Shown here: one piece after another, positions 1-6,547 of the stretch | How positions within the stretch are numbered: position 1 is the first letter of the stretch | How the letters are laid out: each line of letters opens with the position of its first letter | Assembly: GCA_024695185.1 (NCBI GenBank) | Contig: JAILIR010000158.1 | Coordinates: forward strand, 1 to 7,653 | Source of the DNA: a bacterium | GTDB lineage: Bacteria > Bacillota_I > Bacilli_A > Acholeplasmatales > JAEDCM01 | DNA: 7,653 nucleotides | Direction: 5' to 3' | Position numbers and translations under genes: made by a program | Notes under the pieces: model-generated | The model's input: only the letters and a program-made list of their open reading frames with translations | Told to the model about the DNA's origin: nothing | Databases searched by the model: none

Positions 1-162
1 TTTATTTAAATCTTCTTTATCGAAATAATAAATATCTCCTAGATAAGAATAAGCCTCTTTTACGCCGTTTTTAGCATATTCTAAGCATACTTTTTCTTTT
101 TCATTAATATTATTATCATCTAAAGCTAATAGCTTATCATCTAATTCATTAAGTTTACTCAT
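1..162 (-). CDS. Sel1/TPR-like repeat protein, partial (N-terminus only)
   Basis: An open frame of 54 codons runs from an ATG at 162 to the left edge without a stop, so the C-terminus is missing. A strong ribosome site, AAGGAGG at 169-175, sits 6 bases before the ATG. The start overlaps the end of the upstream 92-aa gene by 8 bases, which suggests translational coupling. The first 25 residues are charged. Residues 30-45 then follow the pattern A-x2-G-x3-A-x3-L-G-x2-Y, the hallmark of Sel1-like/TPR helical repeats, which usually mediate protein contacts. Family membership is inferred from this single visible repeat. No function can be assigned. By position it is the sixth gene of the nucleoside importer transcript, with no terminator visible before it. 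Confidence 0.72.
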   Translation of the reverse strand, partial: MSKLNELDDKLLALDDNNINEKEKVCLEYAKNGVKEAYSYLGDIYYFDKEDLNK

Positions 163-433
163 CAGTATCCTCCTTAATTTTGAATTCTTCAATATTATAT
201 TCTTCTGCGAAGCCTTTAACATACTTACTTACTAATGCTTTTTGATTTAATAAATCATATTTAAGTATTTCATCACTTAAATTATATCCTAATACCTTAA
301 GTGAATCTTTTAAATCTGTAATACTTAATTGATCATTAATAAACATCATACAAGTAGCACAAAATAGTTTCTCTTTTGAATAGCCTTCCTTTTTTAAGGC
401 TTCATATGTTACAAATATTTCCTCTTTTGTCAT
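155..433 (-). CDS. Hypothetical protein, 92 aa, importer operon
   Basis: I do not recognise this protein. It is 92 residues long, charged, probably mostly helical, with no signal peptide or membrane segment. A C-x2-C pair lies at residues 25-28 (CATC), followed by a hydrophobic stretch (MMF); two Cys are too few to claim a zinc site. The C-terminus is acidic (KEDTDE). The ATG lies two bases after the stop of the upstream permease. Its ribosome site is poor (GAGAAGA-like, inside the permease end), so translation probably depends on coupling. Its stop overlaps the start of the next gene by 8 bases. The tight packing shows it is co-expressed with the nucleoside importer, but this does not prove a shared function. 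Confidence 0.7.
   Translation of the reverse strand: MTKEEIFVTYEALKKEGYSKEKLFCATCMMFINDQLSITDLKDSLKVLGYNLSDEILKYDLLNQKALVSKYVKGFAEEYNIEEFKIKEDTDE
169..175 (-). promoter_or_regulatory. Ribosome binding site of the Sel1-like gene
   Basis: The minus strand reads AAGGAGG, 6 bases before the ATG at 162. It lies inside the end of the preceding gene. It is the main evidence that the partial frame at the left edge is a real gene. Confidence 0.75.
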
Positions 434-435
434 TA

Positions 436-1410
436 TTATCTATCTTCTCTAAAATAATTTGTTCCAAGTGCTTGAGGTGGTTGAACTGATTTACCACCAA
501 AGATACTTGTGATAATTAATATAACAATTGTTACAACATATGGTAACATCTTTAATGCTTCAGATCCTGCATTACTTAAATTATTGAATATACCTGAATA
601 AGGTAATTGATATAGTAATGCGAAAATGAATGAACCTAATATACAAATATTTGGTCTCCATATAGAGAATATAACTAAAGCAACTGCAAGCCAACCTAAA
701 GTTTCAATTGATGAAGCTTGTTGGAATGCTCCATGAATATGTACCATAACATAAGTTAAACCGCCAAATCCTGCGATTATTGAACCAATAATAGTAGATA
801 TATATCTATATCTAGTAACATTAACACCAACAGCATCAGCTGTAGCTGGATTTTCACCAACAGCTCTTAGTCTAAGTCCCATCTTAGTCTTCTTAAAGAA
901 GAAATAAGCAAGTATAGCCATGATTAATGCTAGATATACTAAGAATCCATATCCAAAGAATAATCTAACCAAATCAGGTGAACTATCAGTAATACCAAAC
1001 ATAGAACCAAAATATTTATTACTAGCACTCATTAAAAGAGCGATAGTTCCAATTTTAGATCCTAAGAAGCTAGCTCCAGCAACACCAAATGTTGTAATAG
1101 CTAAACCTGTAATATTTTGATTAGCTCTTAATGTTACAGTTAAGAAACTATATAATAAACCAACTAATCCACCAAATATAATTGTAAATAGTATGGCGAA
1201 GAATATAATTAACATTGCTGCACCAACACTACTATAACCCGCAATTTTAACAGCCCAGTATGCTCCAAGGCATCCACCTAAGCCACCAAAACACATAACA
1301 CCAGGAGTACCTAAGTTTAAGTGTCCTCCTTTTTCTGTAACCATTTCACCTAAAGCACCATATAGAAGTACTGCAAATAATGTTACTGATTGTATAATCC
1401 ATGTAATCAT
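436..1410 (-). CDS. nupQ: Nucleoside ABC importer permease (NupQ/YufQ type)
   Basis: This is one of two membrane subunits of a BMP-type nucleoside importer (branched-chain/ribose permease superfamily, BPD_transp_2). It is 324 residues with about eight or more hydrophobic segments. Visible family signatures are GEMVTEKGGHLNLGTPG at residues 21-37, ANQNITG near 96-102, the cytoplasmic loop MGLRLRAVGENPATADAVGV at 177-196, which should contact the ATPase, and the C-terminal PPQALG near 311-316. The length is normal for the family. The ATG at 1410 follows the first permease stop by two bases. AAGGAGG at 1421-1427 lies about 10 bases before it. The symbol follows the Bacillus nupNOPQ order; the substrate is inferred to be guanosine or related purine nucleosides. 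Confidence 0.92.
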   Translation of the reverse strand: MITWIIQSVTLFAVLLYGALGEMVTEKGGHLNLGTPGVMCFGGLGGCLGAYWAVKIAGYSSVGAAMLIIFFAILFTIIFGGLVGLLYSFLTVTLRANQNITGLAITTFGVAGASFLGSKIGTIALLMSASNKYFGSMFGITDSSPDLVRLFFGYGFLVYLALIMAILAYFFFKKTKMGLRLRAVGENPATADAVGVNVTRYRYISTIIGSIIAGFGGLTYVMVHIHGAFQQASSIETLGWLAVALVIFSIWRPNICILGSFIFALLYQLPYSGIFNNLSNAGSEALKMLPYVVTIVILIITSIFGGKSVQPPQALGTNYFREDR

Positions 1411-1412
1411 AA

Positions 1413-2729
1413 TTATTCACCCTCCTTCATATCAAGGTTCTCTTGCTCAGGTAAAGAAATGCTTTCTTCATCTTCTTTTATTTCATTAGCCTCTTCTGTA
1501 GTTTCTACAGGAAGTGTTTCTTCTTTTTTCTTACGCTTAAATATTTTCTTAAATCCTTTACCAATTCCATAATAAATCATCGCAAAGAAATTATATACAG
1601 GAACACATACTTTTTCTAGGAATCTAAAGAACTTATTATCAATTTCATCTTCTTCATTTCTTCTAAACATTATTTTATATCTAGAGAAGAATGTACAACC
1701 AATTATGAAGAAAATGAATATTGATGTAATAATCATTGTGATTGAATCATTAGTTGAACCAATTACTGTTAATAATTCTGATGTACCTCTTTGTAGGAAT
1801 ACAACCATGAATGCTGTTAAAATCATATAATATGGATTAAAATTAGCTAACCATACAACTATAATAGCCGTAAATCCTTTATTTCCAGTTGAACTAGTAT
1901 TAACAACATGGTTTAATCCATTAGTTAAAATAAAGCCAATTAAACCACAAATAGCACCTGATAATATTAATGTTCTAATAACTACCTTTCTAACATTAAT
2001 ACCAACATATTTAGCTGTATTAACTGATTCACCAACAAGTGATAATTCAAAACCATGTTTAGTATGTCTAATATACATAGCTACTATAACAGTTAAAGCC
2101 GCAACTATTAGTATTGGTGTTAAATATTCATAAATCATAGGAAGACTTCCCTCGTATAATACAGGAAGTGTATTAGATCCACCTGTAGCACACGCATTAA
2201 TGAAAATGGCTACTAATTGAATAGCTACATAGTTCATCATTAAAGTAAATAATGTTTCATTAGTATTCCATTTAGCTTTAAATAAAGCTGGAATAACTGC
2301 CCATATTATACCCGCAGAAACGGCTACAATAAGGCATATTATACACAATAGTGGGCTTGGAATCTTTCCATGCCAGAAATATATACATACATAAGCCATC
2401 AAAGCACCCATAAGTGCTTGCCCATCAGCACCGATATTCCAGAATTTCATTTTAAATGCTGGAAGCAATGCTAAACCTAAACCTAATAAAATAGCTAAAT
2501 CTTTTAGAGTTGTCCAAATACTTAAACCAGATCCAAATGATCCAGAGAATAGAGATCCTAAGAAAGTGAATGGATTACATCCTTCATTTGCAGCAAGTAA
2601 TATTGATGAAACTATGAAGGCTAAAAGTAATGCCATTACTTTGATGCCTATAGTTTTGCCTATAGTTATTTGATCTCTTTTAACGATATGGATTAGTGGG
2701 TCTTTTTGTTTATTAATGTTCTTCGCCAT
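1413..2729 (-). CDS. nupP: Nucleoside ABC importer permease (NupP/YufP type)
   Basis: This is the first membrane subunit of the importer, 438 residues from the chosen start. The core carries family signatures: FWNIGADGQ near residues 96-104, NETLFTLMMNYVA at 157-169, and the coupling loop HGFELSLVGESVNTAKYVGI at 225-244. The last confident membrane segment ends near residue 346. A cytoplasmic tail of about 90 residues follows, first basic (GKGFKKIFKRKKK) and then strongly acidic and low in complexity, which makes the protein longer than typical homologues of about 350-370 residues. The ATG at 2729 was chosen because GGAGGT lies 8 bases upstream. The in-frame ATG at 2747 has no ribosome site and would add MWRWRI. 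The start overlaps the ATPase gene by 17 bases, indicating coupling. Confidence 0.92.
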   Translation of the reverse strand: MAKNINKQKDPLIHIVKRDQITIGKTIGIKVMALLLAFIVSSILLAANEGCNPFTFLGSLFSGSFGSGLSIWTTLKDLAILLGLGLALLPAFKMKFWNIGADGQALMGALMAYVCIYFWHGKIPSPLLCIICLIVAVSAGIIWAVIPALFKAKWNTNETLFTLMMNYVAIQLVAIFINACATGGSNTLPVLYEGSLPMIYEYLTPILIVAALTVIVAMYIRHTKHGFELSLVGESVNTAKYVGINVRKVVIRTLILSGAICGLIGFILTNGLNHVVNTSSTGNKGFTAIIVVWLANFNPYYMILTAFMVVFLQRGTSELLTVIGSTNDSITMIITSIFIFFIIGCTFFSRYKIMFRRNEEDEIDNKFFRFLEKVCVPVYNFFAMIYYGIGKGFKKIFKRKKKEETLPVETTEEANEIKEDEESISLPEQENLDMKEGE

Positions 2730-4341
2730 TATTCTCCACCTCCACATCTTTATTATCTTCTTCTCCTAGTTTTATCCACTCTTCTTCAGTAAGTTGTGAG
2801 TCCTTTGCCATACCCCAAGCTCTTTCGCTTTGTTCTTCTAGTAAGTTTAATGAACCAGTCATCATTAAACCTAACTTTTCCTTAGTAGTCTTAGCAGCAT
2901 GAACAACACCCATTACTTCACCATGACATAAAACTAATATCTTATCACATAATGCAAGCATAACGTCTAAGTCTTCACCAACGAATAGTATACCTACACC
3001 ATTTGCTTTTTGTTCATTTAAAATATCATATATTACATAACTTGAGTTAATATCAAGACCTCTAACTGGATAAGCTGTAACTATTACATTAGGTCCCGAT
3101 TCAATTTCTCTACCAACAAGTACCTTTTGAACATTACCACCTGATAAACGTCTAACAGGTGTTTCAGTTGATGGAGTAACGATATCTAATTTTTCAATTA
3201 GTGCTTGTGCACGTTCACGAGCACTCTTTCTATCAACAAAAATTCCTTTATTTTCTCCATAGTTCTTTAACATCATATTATCAGTAATAGAAAATGATGG
3301 AGCTAAACCCATACCTAATCTATCTTCAGGTATGAAGCTCATTGAAATACCCTTTTCAATAATCTCTTTAGGTTTTAAGTGAATTATACTTTCACCCTTA
3401 TGAGTTATTTGACCAGATGTAACTGGTCTAATACCAGCAATCGCTTCACAAAGCTCTTTTTGGCCACATCCAGAAATACCTGCGATACCAAGCATTTCTC
3501 CACCTCTAATATAGAAACTTACATTTTTAATAGCAAGAGATCCATCATCAGCTTTAACGCTTAAGTTTCTTACTTCTAGTAGAGGTCTATCAAAATCAGT
3601 TTTAACTCTATCTATTTTTAAAGTTATTTTTCTACCTACCATCATATCAGTTAATTCTTTTTCATTAGTTTCGCTTGTATTAACTGTATCAATGTATTTA
3701 CCTTTTCTAAGAATTGTAACTCTATCAGATATTTCCATAACCTCATTAAGCTTATGAGTAATGATGATAATAGATTTACCATCTTCCTTCATAGCTTTTA
3801 AAACCTTAAATAGCTTTTCAATTTCTTGTGGAGTTAAAACAGCTGTAGGTTCATCTAATATTAAGATATTTGCACCACGATATAAAACCTTGATAATTTC
3901 AACAGTTTGTTTTTCCGATACGCTCATATCATAAATCTTTTTCTTTGGATCAATGTCAAATCCATAACGATTTGCTATTTCATTTACTTCATCATAAATG
4001 TTTCTCTTTTTATCCTTCTTTTCATTCATCCCAAGAATAATGTTTTCAGCAGCAGAAAAGATATCAACTAATTTAAAATGTTGATGTATCATTCCTATTC
4101 CATATTTGAATGCATCCTTAGGAGATTTAATAAATACTTCTTCTCCTTCAATGTAAATATTACCCTTATCAGGGAAATAAATACCAGATATCATATTCAT
4201 TAAGGTAGTCTTACCACTACCATTTTCACCTAATAGTGCAAGAATTTCGCCATGCTTAACATTAAGATTAACCTTACTATTAGCAACAACTTTACCGAAT
4301 GTCTTGGTAATGTTTTTTAATTCTATTGCGTATTCAGCCAT
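2713..4341 (-). CDS. nupO: Nucleoside ABC importer ATPase, two fused domains (NupO/YufO type)
   Basis: This subunit powers import by ATP hydrolysis on the inner membrane face. Its 542 residues hold two nucleotide-binding domains. Domain 1 has Walker A GENGSGKT (38-45), Q-loop Q87, the variant signature MSVSEKQ (139-145), Walker B ILILDEP (159-165) and H-loop His196. Domain 2 is degenerate in the usual way for this family: GISGCGQKE (288-296) for Walker A and an intact LSGGNVQK (399-406). VIVTAYPVRGLD (419-430) lacks the acidic Walker B pair, and GED replaces the H-loop His near 455-457. The second site is therefore probably weak or non-catalytic. An acidic tail follows residue 500, making it somewhat longer than typical (about 510). 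AAGGAG lies 7 bases before the ATG. Confidence 0.95.
   Translation of the reverse strand: MAEYAIELKNITKTFGKVVANSKVNLNVKHGEILALLGENGSGKTTLMNMISGIYFPDKGNIYIEGEEVFIKSPKDAFKYGIGMIHQHFKLVDIFSAAENIILGMNEKKDKKRNIYDEVNEIANRYGFDIDPKKKIYDMSVSEKQTVEIIKVLYRGANILILDEPTAVLTPQEIEKLFKVLKAMKEDGKSIIIITHKLNEVMEISDRVTILRKGKYIDTVNTSETNEKELTDMMVGRKITLKIDRVKTDFDRPLLEVRNLSVKADDGSLAIKNVSFYIRGGEMLGIAGISGCGQKELCEAIAGIRPVTSGQITHKGESIIHLKPKEIIEKGISMSFIPEDRLGMGLAPSFSITDNMMLKNYGENKGIFVDRKSARERAQALIEKLDIVTPSTETPVRRLSGGNVQKVLVGREIESGPNVIVTAYPVRGLDINSSYVIYDILNEQKANGVGILFVGEDLDVMLALCDKILVLCHGEVMGVVHAAKTTKEKLGLMMTGSLNLLEEQSERAWGMAKDSQLTEEEWIKLGEEDNKDVEVENNGEEH
2738..2743 (-). promoter_or_regulatory. Ribosome binding site deciding the nupP start
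   Basis: The minus strand reads GGAGGT, 8 bases before the ATG at 2729. It lies inside the last codons of the ATPase gene. The upstream in-frame ATG at 2747 lacks any such site, so 2729 is preferred. Confidence 0.7.
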
Positions 4342-4377
4342 AATTTCACTCCTTTAAAGAGATTTTTTAATGCAATT

Positions 4378-4402
4378 AAAGGCGGAGAGTACCTCCGCCT
4401 CT
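4378..4402 (-). terminator. GC-rich intercistronic hairpin, possible partial terminator
   Basis: The minus-strand RNA forms a 10-bp stem (AGAGGCGGAG with CTCCGCCTTT, one G-U pair) around a 5-base loop GTACT. It lies between the lipoprotein stop and the ATPase ribosome site. The downstream tract is only UUUAAUU, and it can fold into a second small hairpin (TTTAAT-TGC-ATTAAA), so full termination is unlikely. Such hairpins commonly protect the 3' end of binding-protein mRNA and lower expression of downstream ABC genes. That role is inferred here. Confidence 0.65.
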
Positions 4403-4419
4403 AAATTGTATTAGATTAA

Positions 4420-5598
4420 TTATTTTTCAGTAATTCCATCTATTCTTAAATCGAAATATGGAGCACTTCTGAATTCTGATTCATGGAAGTAACCATCAGC
4501 GATAACTTCTGTTTCACCTACATAATCACCTAAATCATCAACATCAGCTAAATAAGTAGTTACTGCAGCACCCTTAACTGTGAACTTAGTTGTATCAAAT
4601 ACATGAAGCTTTCCAGCCTTGAAATCAGCAACAGCTTTATCCATAGCAGCTTGAGTACCTTCAGCAGCAATCTTAGTGTTTGCTGGATAAACTTCAACAG
4701 CACCATTAGCGATTGTTCCTGTCCAGTCAGCATCCATCTTCTTACCTTCAAGAGTTGATTGGATGAAATATCTGAAGAATGGTCTCCAGTTAATTCTTGA
4801 TGATGTTAAATAAGAATCTTTTAAATCATCATTTGATCCATTGTAGAATACATTTGGAACTTTCTTAGCTTCACAAACACCTGGAGCTCCTTGAGAGTCA
4901 GCATGTTGGCTAATTAGAACAGCCTTATCTTCATCAATTAAAGTTGTAGCTACAGTCTTTTCAGCATTTTCATTATACCATGAGTTAGTATATCTAACAA
5001 CCATAGTTGCACTTGGACATACTGATTTAGCTCCTAGATAGAATGAAGTATAACCAGAAACTACTTCTGCATATGGGAATGCACCTACATAACCCATAAT
5101 AGCTTGTTCTGCTGTAATTGTTCCAGCTTCGATCATAGCATTTAACTTCATACCAGCAGCGATACCTGCAGTATATCTACCTTCGTAGATTGAAGCGAAT
5201 GCATTGTGGAAGTTAGTTAATGTAGTTTTTTCAGCATCTAAGCAGTGAGCATGAGTACCTGTTGCATGAGCAAATTCAACATTAGTGAATTCCTTAGCAG
5301 CACGAATCATATGTTCTTCATGACCGAATGAGTCAGCGAATACACCCTTACAACCTTTGTTTACTAATTCCTTAGCAGCGTTGTAGCATCCTTCACCTTC
5401 TTCAATGTTAGTCTTAAGCATTGCTTTTACGCCTAATTCCTTACAAACATCTTTAGCAGCATCGATAAAGTTCTTGTCATAAGTTGATTTTTCATCATGT
5501 AAGAAGATAAATCCGAACTTATCCTTTGAATCATTACCACAAGCAGCTAAACTTAGGCCAGCAGCACAAGTAAGAATTGCTAATAATAATTTTTTCAT
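4420..5598 (-). CDS. nupN: BMP-family nucleoside-binding lipoprotein (NupN/PnrA type)
   Basis: This is the extracellular substrate-binding subunit, anchored to the membrane by lipid. The N-terminus has two Lys, a hydrophobic core and a lipobox LAAC at residues 17-20, so Cys20 should become the acylated first residue. The rest matches the BMP/PnrA fold: GFIFLHDEKSTYDKNF near residues 29-44, then the motif FADSFGHEEHMIRAAKEF and the family C-terminus with SAPYFDLRIDG. The length is 392 residues, slightly longer than PnrA-type proteins of about 350. The ATG at 5598 has AAGGAG at 5608-5613. A guanine-type riboswitch controls its leader. Bacillus NupN with NupOPQ imports guanosine, so purine nucleosides are the likely ligand; the exact substrate cannot be read from sequence. 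Confidence 0.93.
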   Translation of the reverse strand: MKKLLLAILTCAAGLSLAACGNDSKDKFGFIFLHDEKSTYDKNFIDAAKDVCKELGVKAMLKTNIEEGEGCYNAAKELVNKGCKGVFADSFGHEEHMIRAAKEFTNVEFAHATGTHAHCLDAEKTTLTNFHNAFASIYEGRYTAGIAAGMKLNAMIEAGTITAEQAIMGYVGAFPYAEVVSGYTSFYLGAKSVCPSATMVVRYTNSWYNENAEKTVATTLIDEDKAVLISQHADSQGAPGVCEAKKVPNVFYNGSNDDLKDSYLTSSRINWRPFFRYFIQSTLEGKKMDADWTGTIANGAVEVYPANTKIAAEGTQAAMDKAVADFKAGKLHVFDTTKFTVKGAAVTTYLADVDDLGDYVGETEVIADGYFHESEFRSAPYFDLRIDGITEK

Positions 5599-5613
5599 AT
5601 TCTTTTTCTCCTT

Positions 5614-5720
5614 TTTTATTCTGAATGAGCATCCTCTAAAACCATTATCTATATTTATTCTTACTCAGTATCTCCTTAATTTCCTTCTCTTTTTTCCTAA
5701 TAAAGAAAAGTAAGAGTAAT
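5614..5720 (-). other. Untranslated leader between the riboswitch terminator and nupN
   Basis: This stretch follows the riboswitch terminator and precedes the lipoprotein ribosome site. The RNA can fold a hairpin at 5687-5716 (CTCTT-AC-TTTTC with GAAAAAAGAG, 8-base loop), just after the terminator U-tract. An AAGGAG at 5672-5677 has no ATG, GTG or TTG at suitable spacing. A nine-codon frame from an ATG at 5645 lacks a ribosome site. I see no gene here. Confidence 0.5.
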
Positions 5721-5760
5721 AAATAAAAAATACTTCCAATTACAAAGTAAAAGAAAGTAT
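5721..5760 (-). terminator. Riboswitch-controlled intrinsic terminator
   Basis: The RNA pairs ATACTTTC (5760-5753) with GGAAGTAT (5737-5730), then a symmetric TT/TT internal loop, then TTAC with GTAA around a TTT loop. UUUUUAUUU follows directly. It starts 15 bases after the aptamer. The competing fold pairs the stretch right after P1 (AATAAAATAATTCC, 5777-5764) with the terminator's 3' half and U-tract, GGAAGTATTTTTTATT (about 5737-5722). That antiterminator uses the last two bases of P1, so ligand binding should favour termination. Confidence 0.75.
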
Positions 5761-5775
5761 CCAGGAATTATTTTA

Positions 5776-5843
5776 TTCGTAGTACTACAATTTTTTGGTT
5801 GTAGTGTAGAAACTTTCCCACCATATAAGGGTAATTATACGAA
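5776..5843 (-). ncRNA. Purine riboswitch aptamer, guanine class
   Basis: The 68-base RNA matches the xpt-type purine aptamer part by part. P1 is TTCGTA (5843-5838) with TACGAA (5781-5776). J1/2 reads TAAT. P2 has a CCC/GGG core. Loop L2 reads ATATGG, with two G for loop-loop pairing. J2/3 is the invariant GTTTCTAC (5813-5806). P3 is a 7-bp ACTACAA/TTGTAGT with a loop starting CC, the partners of the L2 G pair. J3/1 is A-C; its C (complement of g5782) is the specificity base that pairs with guanine or hypoxanthine, whereas adenine switches have U. P2 is shorter than usual, with an A-A mismatch below its three G-C pairs. It should act as an OFF switch for the nucleoside importer. Confidence 0.93.
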
Positions 5844-5865
5844 ACTCTATTCAGTTTTTACAATA

Positions 5866-5882
5866 CTAATATATCATATTAG
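5866..5882. repeat. Inverted repeat over the importer promoter -10 region
   Basis: The sequence CTAATAT-ATC-ATATTAG is a perfect 7-bp inverted repeat with a 3-base centre that contains the -10 hexamer. It could be an operator for a dimeric repressor. Chance is also possible in such AT-rich DNA. Confidence 0.45.
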
Positions 5883-5896
5883 AATTATCTTTTAAA
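5868..5896 (-). promoter_or_regulatory. Promoter of the riboswitch-nupNOPQ transcript
   Basis: The minus strand carries TTTAAA (5896-5891), a 17-base spacer and TATATT (5873-5868). The TG-A before the -10 makes an extended -10 element. Transcription would start near 5861, about 18 bases before the aptamer. A 7-bp inverted repeat covers the -10 region. The -35 element is weak, so this is the best candidate rather than a proven promoter. Confidence 0.6.
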
Positions 5897-5906
5897 GTGT
5901 TTTTAA

Positions 5907-5950
5907 TAAAATTAAAAAAGCCAAAACGTTTACATATACGTTCTGGCTTT
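5907..5950 (-). terminator. Strong intrinsic terminator after xpt
   Basis: The RNA forms a 13-bp stem, AAAGCCAGAACGT with ACGTTTTGGCTTT (one G-U pair), around an 8-base loop. UUUUAAUUUU follows. It lies 10 bases after the xpt stop and separates xpt from the importer promoter at 5896-5868. The importer is therefore a separate transcription unit. Confidence 0.88.
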
Positions 5951-5959
5951 ATTTTAAAA

Positions 5960-6532
5960 TTATTTTAAAATAGGTTTTCCATTTTCAAATTTTGTGATTA
6001 TAGCAGCACTTTCTACCTTTATACCCATCTTTTCTAGGCGTTCTCTACCACCTTGGAATCCCTTTTCAATAACAATACCTACACCAACAACAGTACTACC
6101 TGCTTGTTTGCATAAATCAATTAATCCTAAGGCTGCATTACCTTCTGCAAGAAAATCATCAATAATTAATACCTTATCATCTTTAGTTAAATAATCCTTT
6201 GCTACAGTTACAACTGATTCAGTTCCTCTAGTGAATGATTTAATAGTTGTTTTATAAACAGTATTCATATCTACTGTTTTACTTTTAGACTTTTTCGCAA
6301 ATACCATAGGTGCATTATTAAAATAGTTTGCAACAGCTAAAGCATATGCAATACCACTAGCTTCAATAGTTAGTACTTTATTTACACCACTAAAATTAGA
6401 ACCTAAATATCTAGCAATTTTATATACTAAATCAGTATCAATTTGATGATTTAAAAAAGAATCTACTTTTAAGATATCTTCACCGATTACTTTTCCATCC
6501 TTTAATATTCTATCCTTTAATTCTTGCATCAT
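5960..6532 (-). CDS. xpt: Xanthine phosphoribosyltransferase
   Basis: This cytoplasmic purine salvage enzyme transfers ribose-5-phosphate from PRPP to xanthine, giving XMP on the way to GMP. The protein is 190 residues, close to Bacillus Xpt (194), and can be aligned with it along its length. LKVDSFLNHQID (residues 21-32) is the Xpt signature. EASGIA (57-62) and FAKKSKS follow. The PRPP loop is VLIIDDFLAEGNA (121-133), then GIGIVIEKGFQ-type GVGIVIEKGFQGGRE (150-164). AAGGAG at 6539-6544 lies 6 bases before ATG 6532 and 9 before ATG 6529; either may be used, and the second matches the Bacillus N-terminus (MEALK) better. The in-frame ATG at 6562 would lie inside the preceding hairpin. No riboswitch precedes it, unlike many Bacillota xpt genes. 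Confidence 0.95.
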   Translation of the reverse strand: MMQELKDRILKDGKVIGEDILKVDSFLNHQIDTDLVYKIARYLGSNFSGVNKVLTIEASGIAYALAVANYFNNAPMVFAKKSKSKTVDMNTVYKTTIKSFTRGTESVVTVAKDYLTKDDKVLIIDDFLAEGNAALGLIDLCKQAGSTVVGVGIVIEKGFQGGRERLEKMGIKVESAAIITKFENGKPILK

Positions 6533-6538
6533 AATAAT

Positions 6539-6544
6539 CTCCTT
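6539..6544 (-). promoter_or_regulatory. Ribosome binding site of xpt
   Basis: AAGGAG stands 6 bases before ATG 6532 and 9 before ATG 6529. It begins only three bases after the U-tract of the upstream hairpin. A weak alternative pairing, CCTT with AAGG, could mask it when that hairpin is open. Confidence 0.75.
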
Positions 6545-6547
6545 ATC

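Noticed and set aside
920..1120. Open frame on the plus strand inside the second permease gene
   Set aside because: It lies wholly antisense to a well-supported permease, has no recognisable protein pattern, and low-complexity antisense frames are expected there.
1390..1572. Plus-strand frame rich in Ser and Phe
   Set aside because: It is the antisense image of the acidic tail of the first permease and has no convincing start signal.
2730..2747. ATG start at 2747 for the first permease
   Set aside because: No ribosome site precedes it, whereas GGAGGT is well placed for ATG 2729.
3379..3564. Plus-strand frame inside the ATPase gene
   Set aside because: It is antisense to conserved ATPase sequence and shows no family pattern.
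4560..4751. Minus-strand frame in another phase of the lipoprotein gene
   Set aside because: The lipoprotein frame is clearly the coding one; this one is Leu-rich translation of shifted codons.
5643..5645. Possible leader peptide of nine codons starting at 5645 in the nupN leader
   Set aside because: No ribosome site at suitable distance and no run of regulatory codons.
5672..5677. AAGGAG in the nupN leader as a ribosome site
   Set aside because: No ATG, GTG or TTG at suitable spacing; only a CTG opening an eight-codon frame.
5834..5839. TATAAT on the minus strand as a -10 element
   Set aside because: It is part of the conserved P1-J1/2 sequence of the riboswitch aptamer, and starting there would remove the aptamer.
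5860..5900. CodY or PurR operator upstream of the importer
   Set aside because: Bacillus nupNOPQ is CodY-regulated, but no stretch here matches AATTTTCWGAAAATT or a PurBox closely enough.
5994..6194. Plus-strand frame inside xpt
   Set aside because: It is antisense to the conserved xpt catalytic region.
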